A stretch of DNA of 64,000 nucleotides from Burkholderiaceae bacterium (lineage in GTDB: Bacteria > Pseudomonadota > Gammaproteobacteria > Burkholderiales > Burkholderiaceae_C). Each line of letters starts with the position of its first letter. Positions within the stretch are counted from its first letter, which is position 1. The notes beneath the pieces were generated by a model. The model had not been told where the DNA came from and did no database searches. It saw nothing but the letters and a program-made list of their open reading frames with translations. This document shows positions 34,791 to 42,267 of this stretch, one piece after another. The stretch covers positions 1,116,001 through 1,180,000 of the forward strand of contig JAHCKM010000002.1 of the NCBI GenBank assembly GCA_026125795.1, in the 5' to 3' direction. The position numbers and the translations under genes were made by a program.

Positions 34791-35488
34791 GCGATGGCCG
34801 GCGCGTACGCGGCGCGGTTGATCTCGGGCAGCGACAGCTGGCGCTCGAAGCGCGCGGCCAGCCGCTCGTCGTGGCTCACGAACACCAGCGCGCTGCCCGC
34901 AGCGCGGCATTGATCCAGCAACAGCTCCATGAAGCTCTCGCGCAGCGCGGCATCGAGCGCCGACGTGGGCTCGTCGGCGATCACCACGTCGGGACGGCCG
35001 ATCAGCGCACGTGCGGCGGCCACGCGCTGCTGCTGTCCCACCGACAACCGCGCCGCGGAACGCGACCACAGGCCGCGATCGAGCCCCACGCGATCGAGCA
35101 ACTCGCCGGCGGCCGCCGCGGCCGAAGCACCGCCCGCCGCCGCGCGCTGGCGGCGCAGCGCCGAGAAGCGGCATGGCAGCAGCACGTTGTCGAGCACGCT
35201 CAAGTAAGGCAGCAGGTTGAACTGCTGGAAGATGTAGCCCACGTGGTCTGCGCGGAGCGCATCGCGCCGCGCGCCCGACAGCGCGGCCCACGACGTGTCG
35301 CGCAGGCTCACCCGCCCGGCGTCGGGCAGCAGCACGCCGGCCAGCAGGCCGAGCAGCGTGCTCTTGCCGCTGCCGCTCGGCCCGTGCAGGAACAGGCTGC
35401 CGCCGGCCGCCACATGAAGCGCCGGGATCGCGACGCAGTCGTGCTCGGCGCCCGGCCAGCGAAAGCGCAGATCGGCCACGTCGATCAT
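34787..35488 (-). CDS. ABC transporter ATP-binding protein (LolD/MacB type)
   Basis: 233 residues. Walker A GPSGSGKST, Q-loop FQQFNLLPYLSV, signature LSVGQQQRVA, Walker B VVIADEPTSALD, and an H-loop VFVSHDER. The QFNLLPYL spacing places it among the LolD/MacB-type ATPases that pair with FtsX-like permeases, matching the permease gene in this operon. The ATG at 35488 follows the DUF2796 stop by 7 bp. It energises the envelope transporter encoded by the same run. Confidence 0.95.
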   Translation of the reverse strand: MIDVADLRFRWPGAEHDCVAIPALHVAAGGSLFLHGPSGSGKSTLLGLLAGVLLPDAGRVSLRDTSWAALSGARRDALRADHVGYIFQQFNLLPYLSVLDNVLLPCRFSALRRQRAAAGGASAAAAAGELLDRVGLDRGLWSRSAARLSVGQQQRVAAARALIGRPDVVIADEPTSALDAALRESFMELLLDQCRAAGSALVFVSHDERLAARFERQLSLPEINRAAYAPAIA

Positions 35489-35495
35489 CGCGCGC

Positions 35496-36044
35496 TCACC
35501 GGCTGCCGAGCGCGATGCGGCCGGCCGGCCGCTTGAGGCTGCGCTTGGACTGGCCTTTGGGAGTGGCCAGTTGAACCTCGAGCCGCTGCAGCCGTGCAAA
35601 CTGGAACAGGCCATGCTCAATGTAGGCCGCCTTCGCGGCGTCGGCGCAGTTGAACTCGAAGCTGCCGTCGATGTCGGCATGGCCGGCTTGCTCCGCTTTG
35701 CCCGAAGGCTGGCCGAGCTTCAACGCCGCAGATGTCAGCTCCGCGCGCGCGAGCTGGCACTGTGCGGCGGGATCGATCTGGAACAGCGCCTGTGCAGCTT
35801 GGAACTTGGCGACCATCGCGTCGGCCTGCTGGCGCTCCCGATCGGTGCGCGGCGCGCGCTCGAAGCCGAGCAGGTTGTCGAGTGGCGACTCGAAGGCGAT
35901 GCTGATCTTGGTCGGCTCGACGGCGATGTCGAGCTTGGCGTTGCCGTGCGAGTGTGGCTCGGCCGCAGCGACCTGCACGGCGGCCAGCAACAGGGCGGCC
36001 GGCAACATCAGCGGCGCGCGCAGCGTGGGTGGGGTACGAAGCAT
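35496..36044 (-). CDS. DUF2796 (ZrgA-like) periplasmic protein
   Basis: 182 residues with a signal peptide (LRAPLMLPAALLLAAVQVAAAEPHSHG). The mature part matches DUF2796: HGNAKLDIAVEPTKISIAFESPLDNLLGFERAPRTDRERQQADAM, FQIDPAAQCQLARAELTSA, and a C-terminal FEFNCADAAKAAYIEHGLFQFARLQRLEVQLATPKGQ. In Vibrio cholerae, as I recall, the DUF2796 protein ZrgA belongs to a zinc-regulated transport operon with an ABC transporter; here the His-rich loop is short (only HSHG). The Cys pair may be structural. Zinc is the best substrate guess, not proven. Confidence 0.8.
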   Translation of the reverse strand: MLRTPPTLRAPLMLPAALLLAAVQVAAAEPHSHGNAKLDIAVEPTKISIAFESPLDNLLGFERAPRTDRERQQADAMVAKFQAAQALFQIDPAAQCQLARAELTSAALKLGQPSGKAEQAGHADIDGSFEFNCADAAKAAYIEHGLFQFARLQRLEVQLATPKGQSKRSLKRPAGRIALGSR

Positions 36045-36123
36045 GTCGAACGAATCCTCTGAGCGTGGCGGAAAGCCCGGTCGCGCGCCTGTTGAGACGC
36101 GCGCGAGCCCACGGCTGGAACGG

Positions 36124-36435
36124 TCAGAGGACGGTGGGCGGGCCGCGGTTGTGTTGCGGCGGCGCTTCCAGCGTGTGGCGCGCCGCGGCCGGCGCTGCGT
36201 GCAACCGGAACGCCAGGCGCTCGCCCAGCCCGTGTGATACCGGTGCAGGCGCCGCGGCGGCACCCAGCTCGGCAAACGCCAGGCAGCCGATGCACGGGCC
36301 GCCGTGCGCGTGCCGGCCATCGTCACCCTCGGATTGTGTGGCGGCCGAGACGTGGCTCAGCGGGTGCAGCAACGCGCCTTGCTGCGCGAGCAGCAGAACC
36401 AGGGCGAGCAACAGATGGCGGACGAGAGGGCGCAT
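36124..36435 (-). CDS. DUF2946-like small secreted protein
   Basis: 103 residues. Signal peptide MRPLVRHLLLALVLLLAQQGALLHPLSH, then a His/Cys-rich patch: HVSAATQSEGDDGRHAHGGPCIGCLAFAELGAA. The pattern CxxC plus neighbouring His is typical of the DUF2946-type and other small metal-linked envelope proteins seen near TonB receptors and metal operons. It lies between the TonB receptor and the DUF2796 gene in the same direction. An inverted repeat GCATCG-TAGT-CGATGC lies at 36442-36457, just upstream of the start. Confidence 0.65.
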   Translation of the reverse strand: MRPLVRHLLLALVLLLAQQGALLHPLSHVSAATQSEGDDGRHAHGGPCIGCLAFAELGAAAAPAPVSHGLGERLAFRLHAAPAAARHTLEAPPQHNRGPPTVL

Positions 36436-36441
36436 CGGCGA

Positions 36442-36457
36442 CGCATCGTAGTCGATG
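36442..36457. promoter_or_regulatory. Inverted repeat upstream of the DUF2946-like gene
   Basis: GCATCG and CGATGC, each 6 bp, separated by TAGT, lie 7 bp before the start codon of the small Cys/His protein, in the gap after the TonB receptor gene. It could be an operator or a short hairpin. It does not resemble the usual AT-rich Zur box. Confidence 0.35.
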
Positions 36458-36489
36458 CGCCCGATGACCGCCACCGGGCTCGGTGAGGC

Positions 36490-38817
36490 CTACAGCTTCA
36501 TCTCCAGCCTCAACTGCCACTGCGTGAACGATGAAGTCACCGTGCGCGAGGTCTCGCGCGTGAAGGTGCCACTGCCGGGCGCGGTCTCGAAGTCGAGGCT
36601 GCCACCGGTGAGGTAGTCGCGCGGCAGCCAGTTGTTGACCGACAGCCGCAGCGCCAGGCCGGGCTTGAAGGTCCACAGCGCATAGAGGTCGAACACGCGC
36701 TTGGAGCCGGTGAGGGCGGTCTGCTCCTCCGACACCTGCGTGTCGTAGCCCGGCGTGTAGTTGATGTTGCCGCCGATCGTCAGCGGCGTGCCGCGAAAGC
36801 GGTAGTCGGCGCCGAGGTTGACCGTCATGTCGGGCTGCTGGTCGAGCCGGTTGTCGGGGCCAGGCACGCTCTTGACGCGCGAGCGGAAGAACGCCACGTT
36901 GCTGCGCAGCTCGAGTGGCGGTGCATCGCTCATCACCTCGCTCAGGCGGAACTTGGCCTCCAGCTCGAGCCCCTGCGTGACGGCGTCGCCGACGTTCTGC
37001 GGCCGCGAGACCCAGCGCGGGATCGGCGCATACGACACGGTCTCCAGCGTCGTCACGTTGCGCATGTAGTCGCTGATCTGGCGGTAGAACACGTTGGCGC
37101 TGAGCACGCCGCCGGCCTGGAGGTAGCGCTCGGCGGCGACGTCGATGCCGGTGGCCAGCTCCGGCTTCAGGTTGGGGTTGCCGGCGCGGTCGGGTGACGT
37201 CGGCGTGTTGGGGCACAGCGGATCGGTGCCGCAGTTCACCGTGGGAAAGCGCGCCGAGATCGACGGCCGTCCGATCAGGCTCTGCATGGTCGGTGCCTTG
37301 TAGCTGCGCGTCAGACTCATGCGGATCTGGTCTCTGCCCTTGGGGTCGGGCTTCCACACCGCGTGCAGCAGCGGCGTCCACACGCTGCTGCGGTTGCGCG
37401 GCCGCGCGCCGTCCGCACCGGTGCCCTGCGTGGTGATGCCTTCCCAACGCAGGCCGGCATGCGCGGCCCAGTGGGGGTTGATGTTCCACTCGTCCTGCAC
37501 GTAGGCGGCGCTGCGCGTGCTGGAGGCCTGAAGGTTCTCGCCGAAGTCGGTGAGCAGCAGGGTGCCGTTGCGCACCGAGGTGCGCGATTCGTTGCGGCGC
37601 ACCGCCTCGCCTTCGATGCCGCCGACCAGGCTGTGCTCGCTGTCGAGCAGCTTCGACGCCTTCAGGCCGCCGCTGCCCGAGCGATCGCGGATGTCGATGT
37701 TGTCGTCCACCGTGCCGATCGTCACGCCGGCGCCATCGCGCTCGTCGCGCACCGTGTGTTCCCGGTAGCGCGAGGCGCCGCCGTTGCCGCGCCACTCGAG
37801 CCGCGTGCCGTCGGGCAGACGATGACGCCACTGGCCGAGCACGCGCAGCAGCGAGAAGCTGAAGTCGGTGTCGGAAAACGCGTGGTCGAAGATGCGATCG
37901 TCAGGGCCGGCCAGCAGCGCCAGGCGCGTGAAGCGCGTGGCCTCGGCCCGGTTCAGCACGACGAACGGCGACACGAAGCCGAAGTTGCCCTGCTCGTCCT
38001 GGTATTGCGCCCGCGTCGACAGGTGCAGGTTGCGGCGACGCACGTTGCGCGTGCTGCTGTCCTCGGTCTGGCTCGTCACCGCGCCGGTGGCGAGGTCGGT
38101 GTCGGTGATGGTGGTGACGGTGCGCTCTTCCTGCTCGCCCGCCAGCCCCGAGAGCGACGTGTTCAGCGTCCACCGATCGTTGAGCTTGTCGTTGCGCGTC
38201 CAGTTGCCGCCGACGCCGAGGTGGTCGTTTTCCAGCTGCGTGCCGATGCGCACGTCGTTGACTTTGCGCGAGTAGCCCTCGCGCGTGATGATGTTGATGG
38301 TGCCGCCGATCGCACGCGCGCCGGTCTCGGCGGTGGGCGCGCGCAGGATCTCGATGCGCTCGATCTGTTCAGGGCTGATCGAATCGATCTGGAATCCCGG
38401 CGGCACGCGGTCGCCGTCGAGAAGGATCTGCGTGTAGCCGGCTCCCAGCCCGCGAAAGCGGATCTGCCCGCCGCGGCCGGGCGGGCCGCCCAGCGTCACG
38501 CCAGGCAGCCGCTTCAGGATCTCGCCGAGCGTGGAGTCGCCCTGGCGCTCGATTTCTTCGCGGCCGATCACGATCTTGGCCGCTGTCGACTGGCGGCGGA
38601 TCTCGCTGTCGCTGCGGCCGCCGGTGATCTCCACGCGCTGCGGGGTTGCGCCAGCCGGCGATCCGCCGCTGCCGGCGGAGTTGGTGGTGTTGTCACCCGA
38701 CGCGGGCGACGCCGGTGGGGCAGGAGCGGGCGCCGGTGCGGCCGGCGGTGGTGTCTGCGCATGCGCGCACACGCTGAACCACGCGCCGGCCAGCGCGATC
38801 GGCAGCCTGCGATTCAC
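36490..38817 (-). CDS. TonB-dependent outer-membrane receptor
   Basis: 775 residues from a GTG overlapping the rlhA stop (GTGA). A signal peptide and a Pro/Ala linker lead to the plug domain (about 65-180: KIVIGREEIERQGDSTLGEILKRLPGVTL, RGLGAGYTQILLDGDRVPPGFQID, IERIEILRAPTAETGARAIGGTINIITREG). A 22-strand barrel follows, ending in FTQWQLRLEMKL. The substrate is not evident; position directly upstream of a ZrgA-like operon suggests zinc or another metal. The start codon sits inside the previous gene, so expression probably follows rlhA. Confidence 0.92.
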   Translation of the reverse strand: MNRRLPIALAGAWFSVCAHAQTPPPAAPAPAPAPPASPASGDNTTNSAGSGGSPAGATPQRVEITGGRSDSEIRRQSTAAKIVIGREEIERQGDSTLGEILKRLPGVTLGGPPGRGGQIRFRGLGAGYTQILLDGDRVPPGFQIDSISPEQIERIEILRAPTAETGARAIGGTINIITREGYSRKVNDVRIGTQLENDHLGVGGNWTRNDKLNDRWTLNTSLSGLAGEQEERTVTTITDTDLATGAVTSQTEDSSTRNVRRRNLHLSTRAQYQDEQGNFGFVSPFVVLNRAEATRFTRLALLAGPDDRIFDHAFSDTDFSFSLLRVLGQWRHRLPDGTRLEWRGNGGASRYREHTVRDERDGAGVTIGTVDDNIDIRDRSGSGGLKASKLLDSEHSLVGGIEGEAVRRNESRTSVRNGTLLLTDFGENLQASSTRSAAYVQDEWNINPHWAAHAGLRWEGITTQGTGADGARPRNRSSVWTPLLHAVWKPDPKGRDQIRMSLTRSYKAPTMQSLIGRPSISARFPTVNCGTDPLCPNTPTSPDRAGNPNLKPELATGIDVAAERYLQAGGVLSANVFYRQISDYMRNVTTLETVSYAPIPRWVSRPQNVGDAVTQGLELEAKFRLSEVMSDAPPLELRSNVAFFRSRVKSVPGPDNRLDQQPDMTVNLGADYRFRGTPLTIGGNINYTPGYDTQVSEEQTALTGSKRVFDLYALWTFKPGLALRLSVNNWLPRDYLTGGSLDFETAPGSGTFTRETSRTVTSSFTQWQLRLEMKL

Positions 38818-40772
38818 GCCGCCACCGCTTTGCGCGTGCGATAGAACGTGATCGGTTGGGCCTTGGCCTCTTGCAGCACGTGGCGCTTGATGCGTCCCAC
38901 CACGTGCATCTCGCACGGTTTGCAGTCGAAGCGCAGCGTCAGCGTGTCGCCGCCGCTCGCCATCGTCAGCGGCTCGGCGCGGATCGTGCCCTGCACGCCG
39001 GTCACGCCCTTGGCCTGCTTGGGGCACAGGCTCAGGCTCCAGCGCACGCAGTGCTTGGTGATCATCAGGCTCACCTCGCCGAGCTCCTGGTGGCTCTCGT
39101 ACGCGGCCTCGACAATGCGCACGCCGTGCTTCACGTAGAACGCGTGCGCCTGCTGGTTGTACACGTTGGCGAGGTAGGTCAGCGCGTCGCCGGGGTAGGG
39201 CGCCGGCGGCTGCACCGGCGCGGCGCGCGGCGGGCGCTGCAGCGAGGCGGCGCGCGCGGCCTCGAGCGCGACGATCGCATCGCGCCGCAGCGCATTGAGG
39301 GCGCTGGCGGGCACGAACCAAGGCTGCGCCGACGCGATGTGCAGCCGTTCCAGCACGAACGGCGTCGTGCCGAGCTTGCCGAGGTGCTCGCGCAACGTCG
39401 GCTCCACCTTGGCGGCGTTCTGCGCCGGCTGCTTTTCCTGGGCCACGGTGGCACGGGCGTGGAAGCCGTCGGCATCGCGCACGTCGAGCGCAAAGCCGTC
39501 GGCGGTGTCCGTCATGCGCATCGTCACGCCGATGCGGCGCTCGGCGCTCTTCCTGGCCAGCAGCCGGTCCCACGCCAGATCGCGGTTGCGGCTGACGGCG
39601 GTGCCGGCGCGCAGATCCTTGAACTGCTCGACCGGCTCGTTGGGCACGATGCGCCACAACGCGCCACCCAGGTGCCGCGCGGTGTTGACCTGCAGGCCCA
39701 TCAGCTCGTTGTGCAGCGTGTACCAGGTGAGGCCGTCGCCGTTGGAGACCGAGGCCGCCGCGTCGGCGAGCTCGAGATCGACATCGGCCTTGCCGATGCG
39801 CACCACGTGTCCGAGCGGCAGGCCTGCGTGCTTGGGCGTGTCGAAGGCGCCCAGGTCGTCGGTGCGTCCGGTGACGAAGTAGTCGGTCGCGCCGCGGTTG
39901 AAGTTGCGCTGCGGGTCGGGCGTGAACGTGAACGTGGTGCGGCCTGACGACGCCGCACGGAAGGAGGGCCGGCCTTCGAGCAGCGCGTCGAACAGCCGCC
40001 GGTAGTGCGCGGTGACGTTCTTCACGTAGCCCATGTCCTTGTAGCGGCCCTCGACCTTGAAGCTGCGCACGCCGGCGTCCACCAGCGCCTCGAGGTTGGC
40101 GCTCTGGTCGTTGTCCTTGATCGACAGCACGTGCTTCTCGTGCGCGATCACGCGCCCCTGGGCGTCGGTGACGGTGTACGGCAGCCGGCACTCCTGCGAG
40201 CAGCTGCCGCGGTTGGCGCTGCGTCCGGTGTGCGCATGGCTGATGAAGCACTGGCCGGAGTAGGCGACGCACAACGCGCCGTGGATGAAGAACTCCAGCG
40301 TCGCACGGTCGACCTGCGCCTGGACCGCGCGGATCTGCTCGAGCGTCAGCTCGCGCGCCAGGATGATCTTGGAGAAGCCCGCGTCCTGCAGGAAGCGCGC
40401 CTTCTCCGGCGAGCGCGTGTCGCACTGCGTGCTGGCGTGCAGCTGGATCGGCGGCAGGTCGATCTGCAGCAGCCCCATGTCCTGCACGATCAGCGCATCG
40501 ACACCCACGTTGTACAGATCCCAGGCCTGGCGGCGCGCGGTCTCCAGCTCGTCGTCGCGCAGGATGGTGTTGAGCGTGACGTAGACGCGTGCGTGGAATC
40601 GGTGCGCGTGCTGCACCAGCCGCGCCAGGTCGGCGATGCTATTGGGCGCCTTGTCGCGCGCGCCGAACGCCGGCCCACCGATGTAGACGGCATCCGCACC
40701 ATGGTTGACGGCCTCGATGCCGATCTCTGCATCGCGCGCCGGGGCCAGCAGCTCGAGCGTTTGGGCGGCCAT
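38814..40772 (-). CDS. rlhA: 23S rRNA C2501 hydroxylation enzyme (U32 peptidase family)
   Basis: 652 residues, close to E. coli RlhA (YdcP, 653), which hydroxylates C2501 of 23S rRNA. The U32 core is intact: LELLAPARDAEIGIEAVNHGADAVYIGGPAFGAR, QLHASTQCDTRSPEKARFL, then EFFIHGALCVAYSGQCFIS with the conserved Cys cluster GSCSQECRLPYTV. The C-terminal extension distinguishes it from the shorter tRNA enzyme TrhP. thrH precedes it by one base and the TonB receptor gene overlaps its stop, a curious combination of rRNA modification and transport. Confidence 0.93.
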   Translation of the reverse strand: MAAQTLELLAPARDAEIGIEAVNHGADAVYIGGPAFGARDKAPNSIADLARLVQHAHRFHARVYVTLNTILRDDELETARRQAWDLYNVGVDALIVQDMGLLQIDLPPIQLHASTQCDTRSPEKARFLQDAGFSKIILARELTLEQIRAVQAQVDRATLEFFIHGALCVAYSGQCFISHAHTGRSANRGSCSQECRLPYTVTDAQGRVIAHEKHVLSIKDNDQSANLEALVDAGVRSFKVEGRYKDMGYVKNVTAHYRRLFDALLEGRPSFRAASSGRTTFTFTPDPQRNFNRGATDYFVTGRTDDLGAFDTPKHAGLPLGHVVRIGKADVDLELADAAASVSNGDGLTWYTLHNELMGLQVNTARHLGGALWRIVPNEPVEQFKDLRAGTAVSRNRDLAWDRLLARKSAERRIGVTMRMTDTADGFALDVRDADGFHARATVAQEKQPAQNAAKVEPTLREHLGKLGTTPFVLERLHIASAQPWFVPASALNALRRDAIVALEAARAASLQRPPRAAPVQPPAPYPGDALTYLANVYNQQAHAFYVKHGVRIVEAAYESHQELGEVSLMITKHCVRWSLSLCPKQAKGVTGVQGTIRAEPLTMASGGDTLTLRFDCKPCEMHVVGRIKRHVLQEAKAQPITFYRTRKAVAA

Positions 40773-40773
40773 C

Positions 40774-41391
40774 TCAGCCTTGCGCCAGGCGCGCCGATGC
40801 GCCGTCGAACGCGGCCTTCAGCTCGTCATACGAGCGCGTCACCGGAAACTGCGGAAACTGGCCGACGATGCTCTCCGGCGGATGGATGAAGAAGCCCGCG
40901 TGCGCCGCACTCAGCATCCCGGTGTCGTTGTAGGAATCGCCGGCTGCCATCACCTGGAAGTTCAGGCTTTTGAGCGCGTTGACCGCGTGGCGCTTCTGGT
41001 CGGGCTGGCGCAGCTTGTAGTCGACGATGCGGCCATCGGTGTCGGCCAGCAGCCGGTGACAGAACAGCGTGGGGCGCCCAAGCTGCTGCATCAGCGGATC
41101 GGCGAACTCGTAGAACGTGTCCGACAGGATCACCACCTGGAAGCGCGCGCGCAGATCGTCGAGGAAGGCGCGCGCGCCATCCAGCGGCTGCATCGTCGCC
41201 ACCACGCGCTGGATGTCGGGCAGCTTCAAGCCGTGCTGTTCCAGCAGCCCGATGCGCTCGCGCATCAGCTTGTCGTAGTCGGGCTCGTCGCGCGTCGTGC
41301 GCTTGAACGCCGCGATGCCGGTGCGCTTGGAAAACTCGATCCAGATCTCGGGCACGAGCACGCCTTCGAGATCGAGGCAGATCACCTGCAC
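40774..41391 (-). CDS. thrH: Phosphoserine phosphatase/homoserine phosphotransferase ThrH
   Basis: 205 residues from a GTG, the same length as Pseudomonas ThrH. It is a HAD hydrolase: DLEGVLVPEIWI with nucleophile Asp7, the LSDTFYEFADPLMQQLG motif, the Lys motif in DYKLRQPDQKRHAVNALKSL, and AAGDSYNDTGML acidic motif. ThrH dephosphorylates phosphoserine and can transfer the phosphate to homoserine. GGAG lies 9 bp upstream of the GTG. A longer upstream reading is only an open extension. It ends 1 bp before rlhA. Confidence 0.92.
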   Translation of the reverse strand: MQVICLDLEGVLVPEIWIEFSKRTGIAAFKRTTRDEPDYDKLMRERIGLLEQHGLKLPDIQRVVATMQPLDGARAFLDDLRARFQVVILSDTFYEFADPLMQQLGRPTLFCHRLLADTDGRIVDYKLRQPDQKRHAVNALKSLNFQVMAAGDSYNDTGMLSAAHAGFFIHPPESIVGQFPQFPVTRSYDELKAAFDGASARLAQG

Positions 41392-41512
41392 GGTTGTGAA
41401 GCTCCAGGAGGCGGCCGCCCCCGCTGCCGCATTGGGTGGCGATGGTAGCGCAGCGATCGTCAGGAAGTATGTAGCCCCGTGCGCGCGCACCCGAGCCCGG
41501 TGCGTGCCCGCG

Positions 41513-42100
41513 TCAGGCCGCCTGGCGCCCCAGCTCGCGCATCCGCTCGAGCCATTTGGCGCGCGCCTTGTCGTCCATCGCCTCGACCATGCCGATCAGC
41601 GTTTCGTGGACCGGCGCGATGCCGACGAACCCGAGGATGTTGCGCTCCAGCGCCTTGAGGCTGTGCGCGCGAAAGTAGTAGCGGTACACCAGGGACGGCA
41701 TGCCCATCGTCACCACCAGCCGCGCAGAGCGGCCCGTGAGCAGCTTCTTGCCCAGCGGATTGCCCTTTTCGACGTCGAACGCAAAACCCGGGCGCGCCAC
41801 CTGCTCGAGAAAGCCCTTGAGCAGCGCCGGCATGCCGCCGAGCCACAACGGAAAGAAGAACACCAGGTGGTTGGCCCAGCGGATCGCCTGCTGCGCCGGC
41901 TCCAGCGCCGGCGGCAGCGCGCCCTCGCTCCAATCCTTCTGGCTGCGCAGCAACGGAAAGTCCAGCTCCGTGACGGCCAGCGTGCGCACCTCGTGGCCCG
42001 CTTGGCGCGCACCGGTGGCGTAGGCGTCGGCCAGCGCGTGGCCGAGGTGGCCGCCCGCGGGGTCGGGGTGGCCCTGGATCAACAGGACCCGGGTCGACAT
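41513..42100 (-). CDS. NAD(P)H-dependent oxidoreductase (flavodoxin-like fold)
   Basis: 195 residues of the NQO1/YwrO/KefF-type family: RVLLIQGHPDPAGGHLGHALADAYATGARQAGHEVRTLAVTELDFPLL, then WANHLVFFFPLWLGGMPALLKGFLEQV (the flavin/nicotinamide pocket), and PLGKKLLTGRSARLVVTMGMP. FMN or FAD-dependent two-electron reduction of quinones or similar is likely. It shares a divergent promoter region, with a 16-bp perfect palindrome, with the beta-propeller gene. Confidence 0.92.
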   Translation of the reverse strand: MSTRVLLIQGHPDPAGGHLGHALADAYATGARQAGHEVRTLAVTELDFPLLRSQKDWSEGALPPALEPAQQAIRWANHLVFFFPLWLGGMPALLKGFLEQVARPGFAFDVEKGNPLGKKLLTGRSARLVVTMGMPSLVYRYYFRAHSLKALERNILGFVGIAPVHETLIGMVEAMDDKARAKWLERMRELGRQAA

Positions 42101-42131
42101 CCGGCCATCGTGGTCGGTGCCGCGCGCCGCA

Positions 42132-42147
42132 GCCTTGACGGCCGTCA
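42132..42147. promoter_or_regulatory. 16-bp perfect palindrome in a divergent promoter
   Basis: CTTGACGGCCGTCAAG reads the same on both strands and contains a TTGACG -35-like hexamer in each direction. It lies 32 bp upstream of the oxidoreductase start (minus) and 121 bp upstream of the beta-propeller start (plus). Good operator candidate; no regulator gene lies next to it. Confidence 0.5.
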
Positions 42148-42267
42148 AGCGAACCGCCGGATACACATCGGCGCGCCGACTTCAACCCCGCTGCCGGCGT
42201 TGCGCCGTTCAACGCAACGGACGGCTCGCCGCGGGGGGCGCGCCGCATGGCAACCGGGAGACCTCTG

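Noticed and set aside
38814-40425. A giant fused receptor protein extending into rlhA
   Set aside because: The open frame continues upstream only as an out-of-frame shadow of rlhA; the receptor's signal peptide begins at the GTG 38817.
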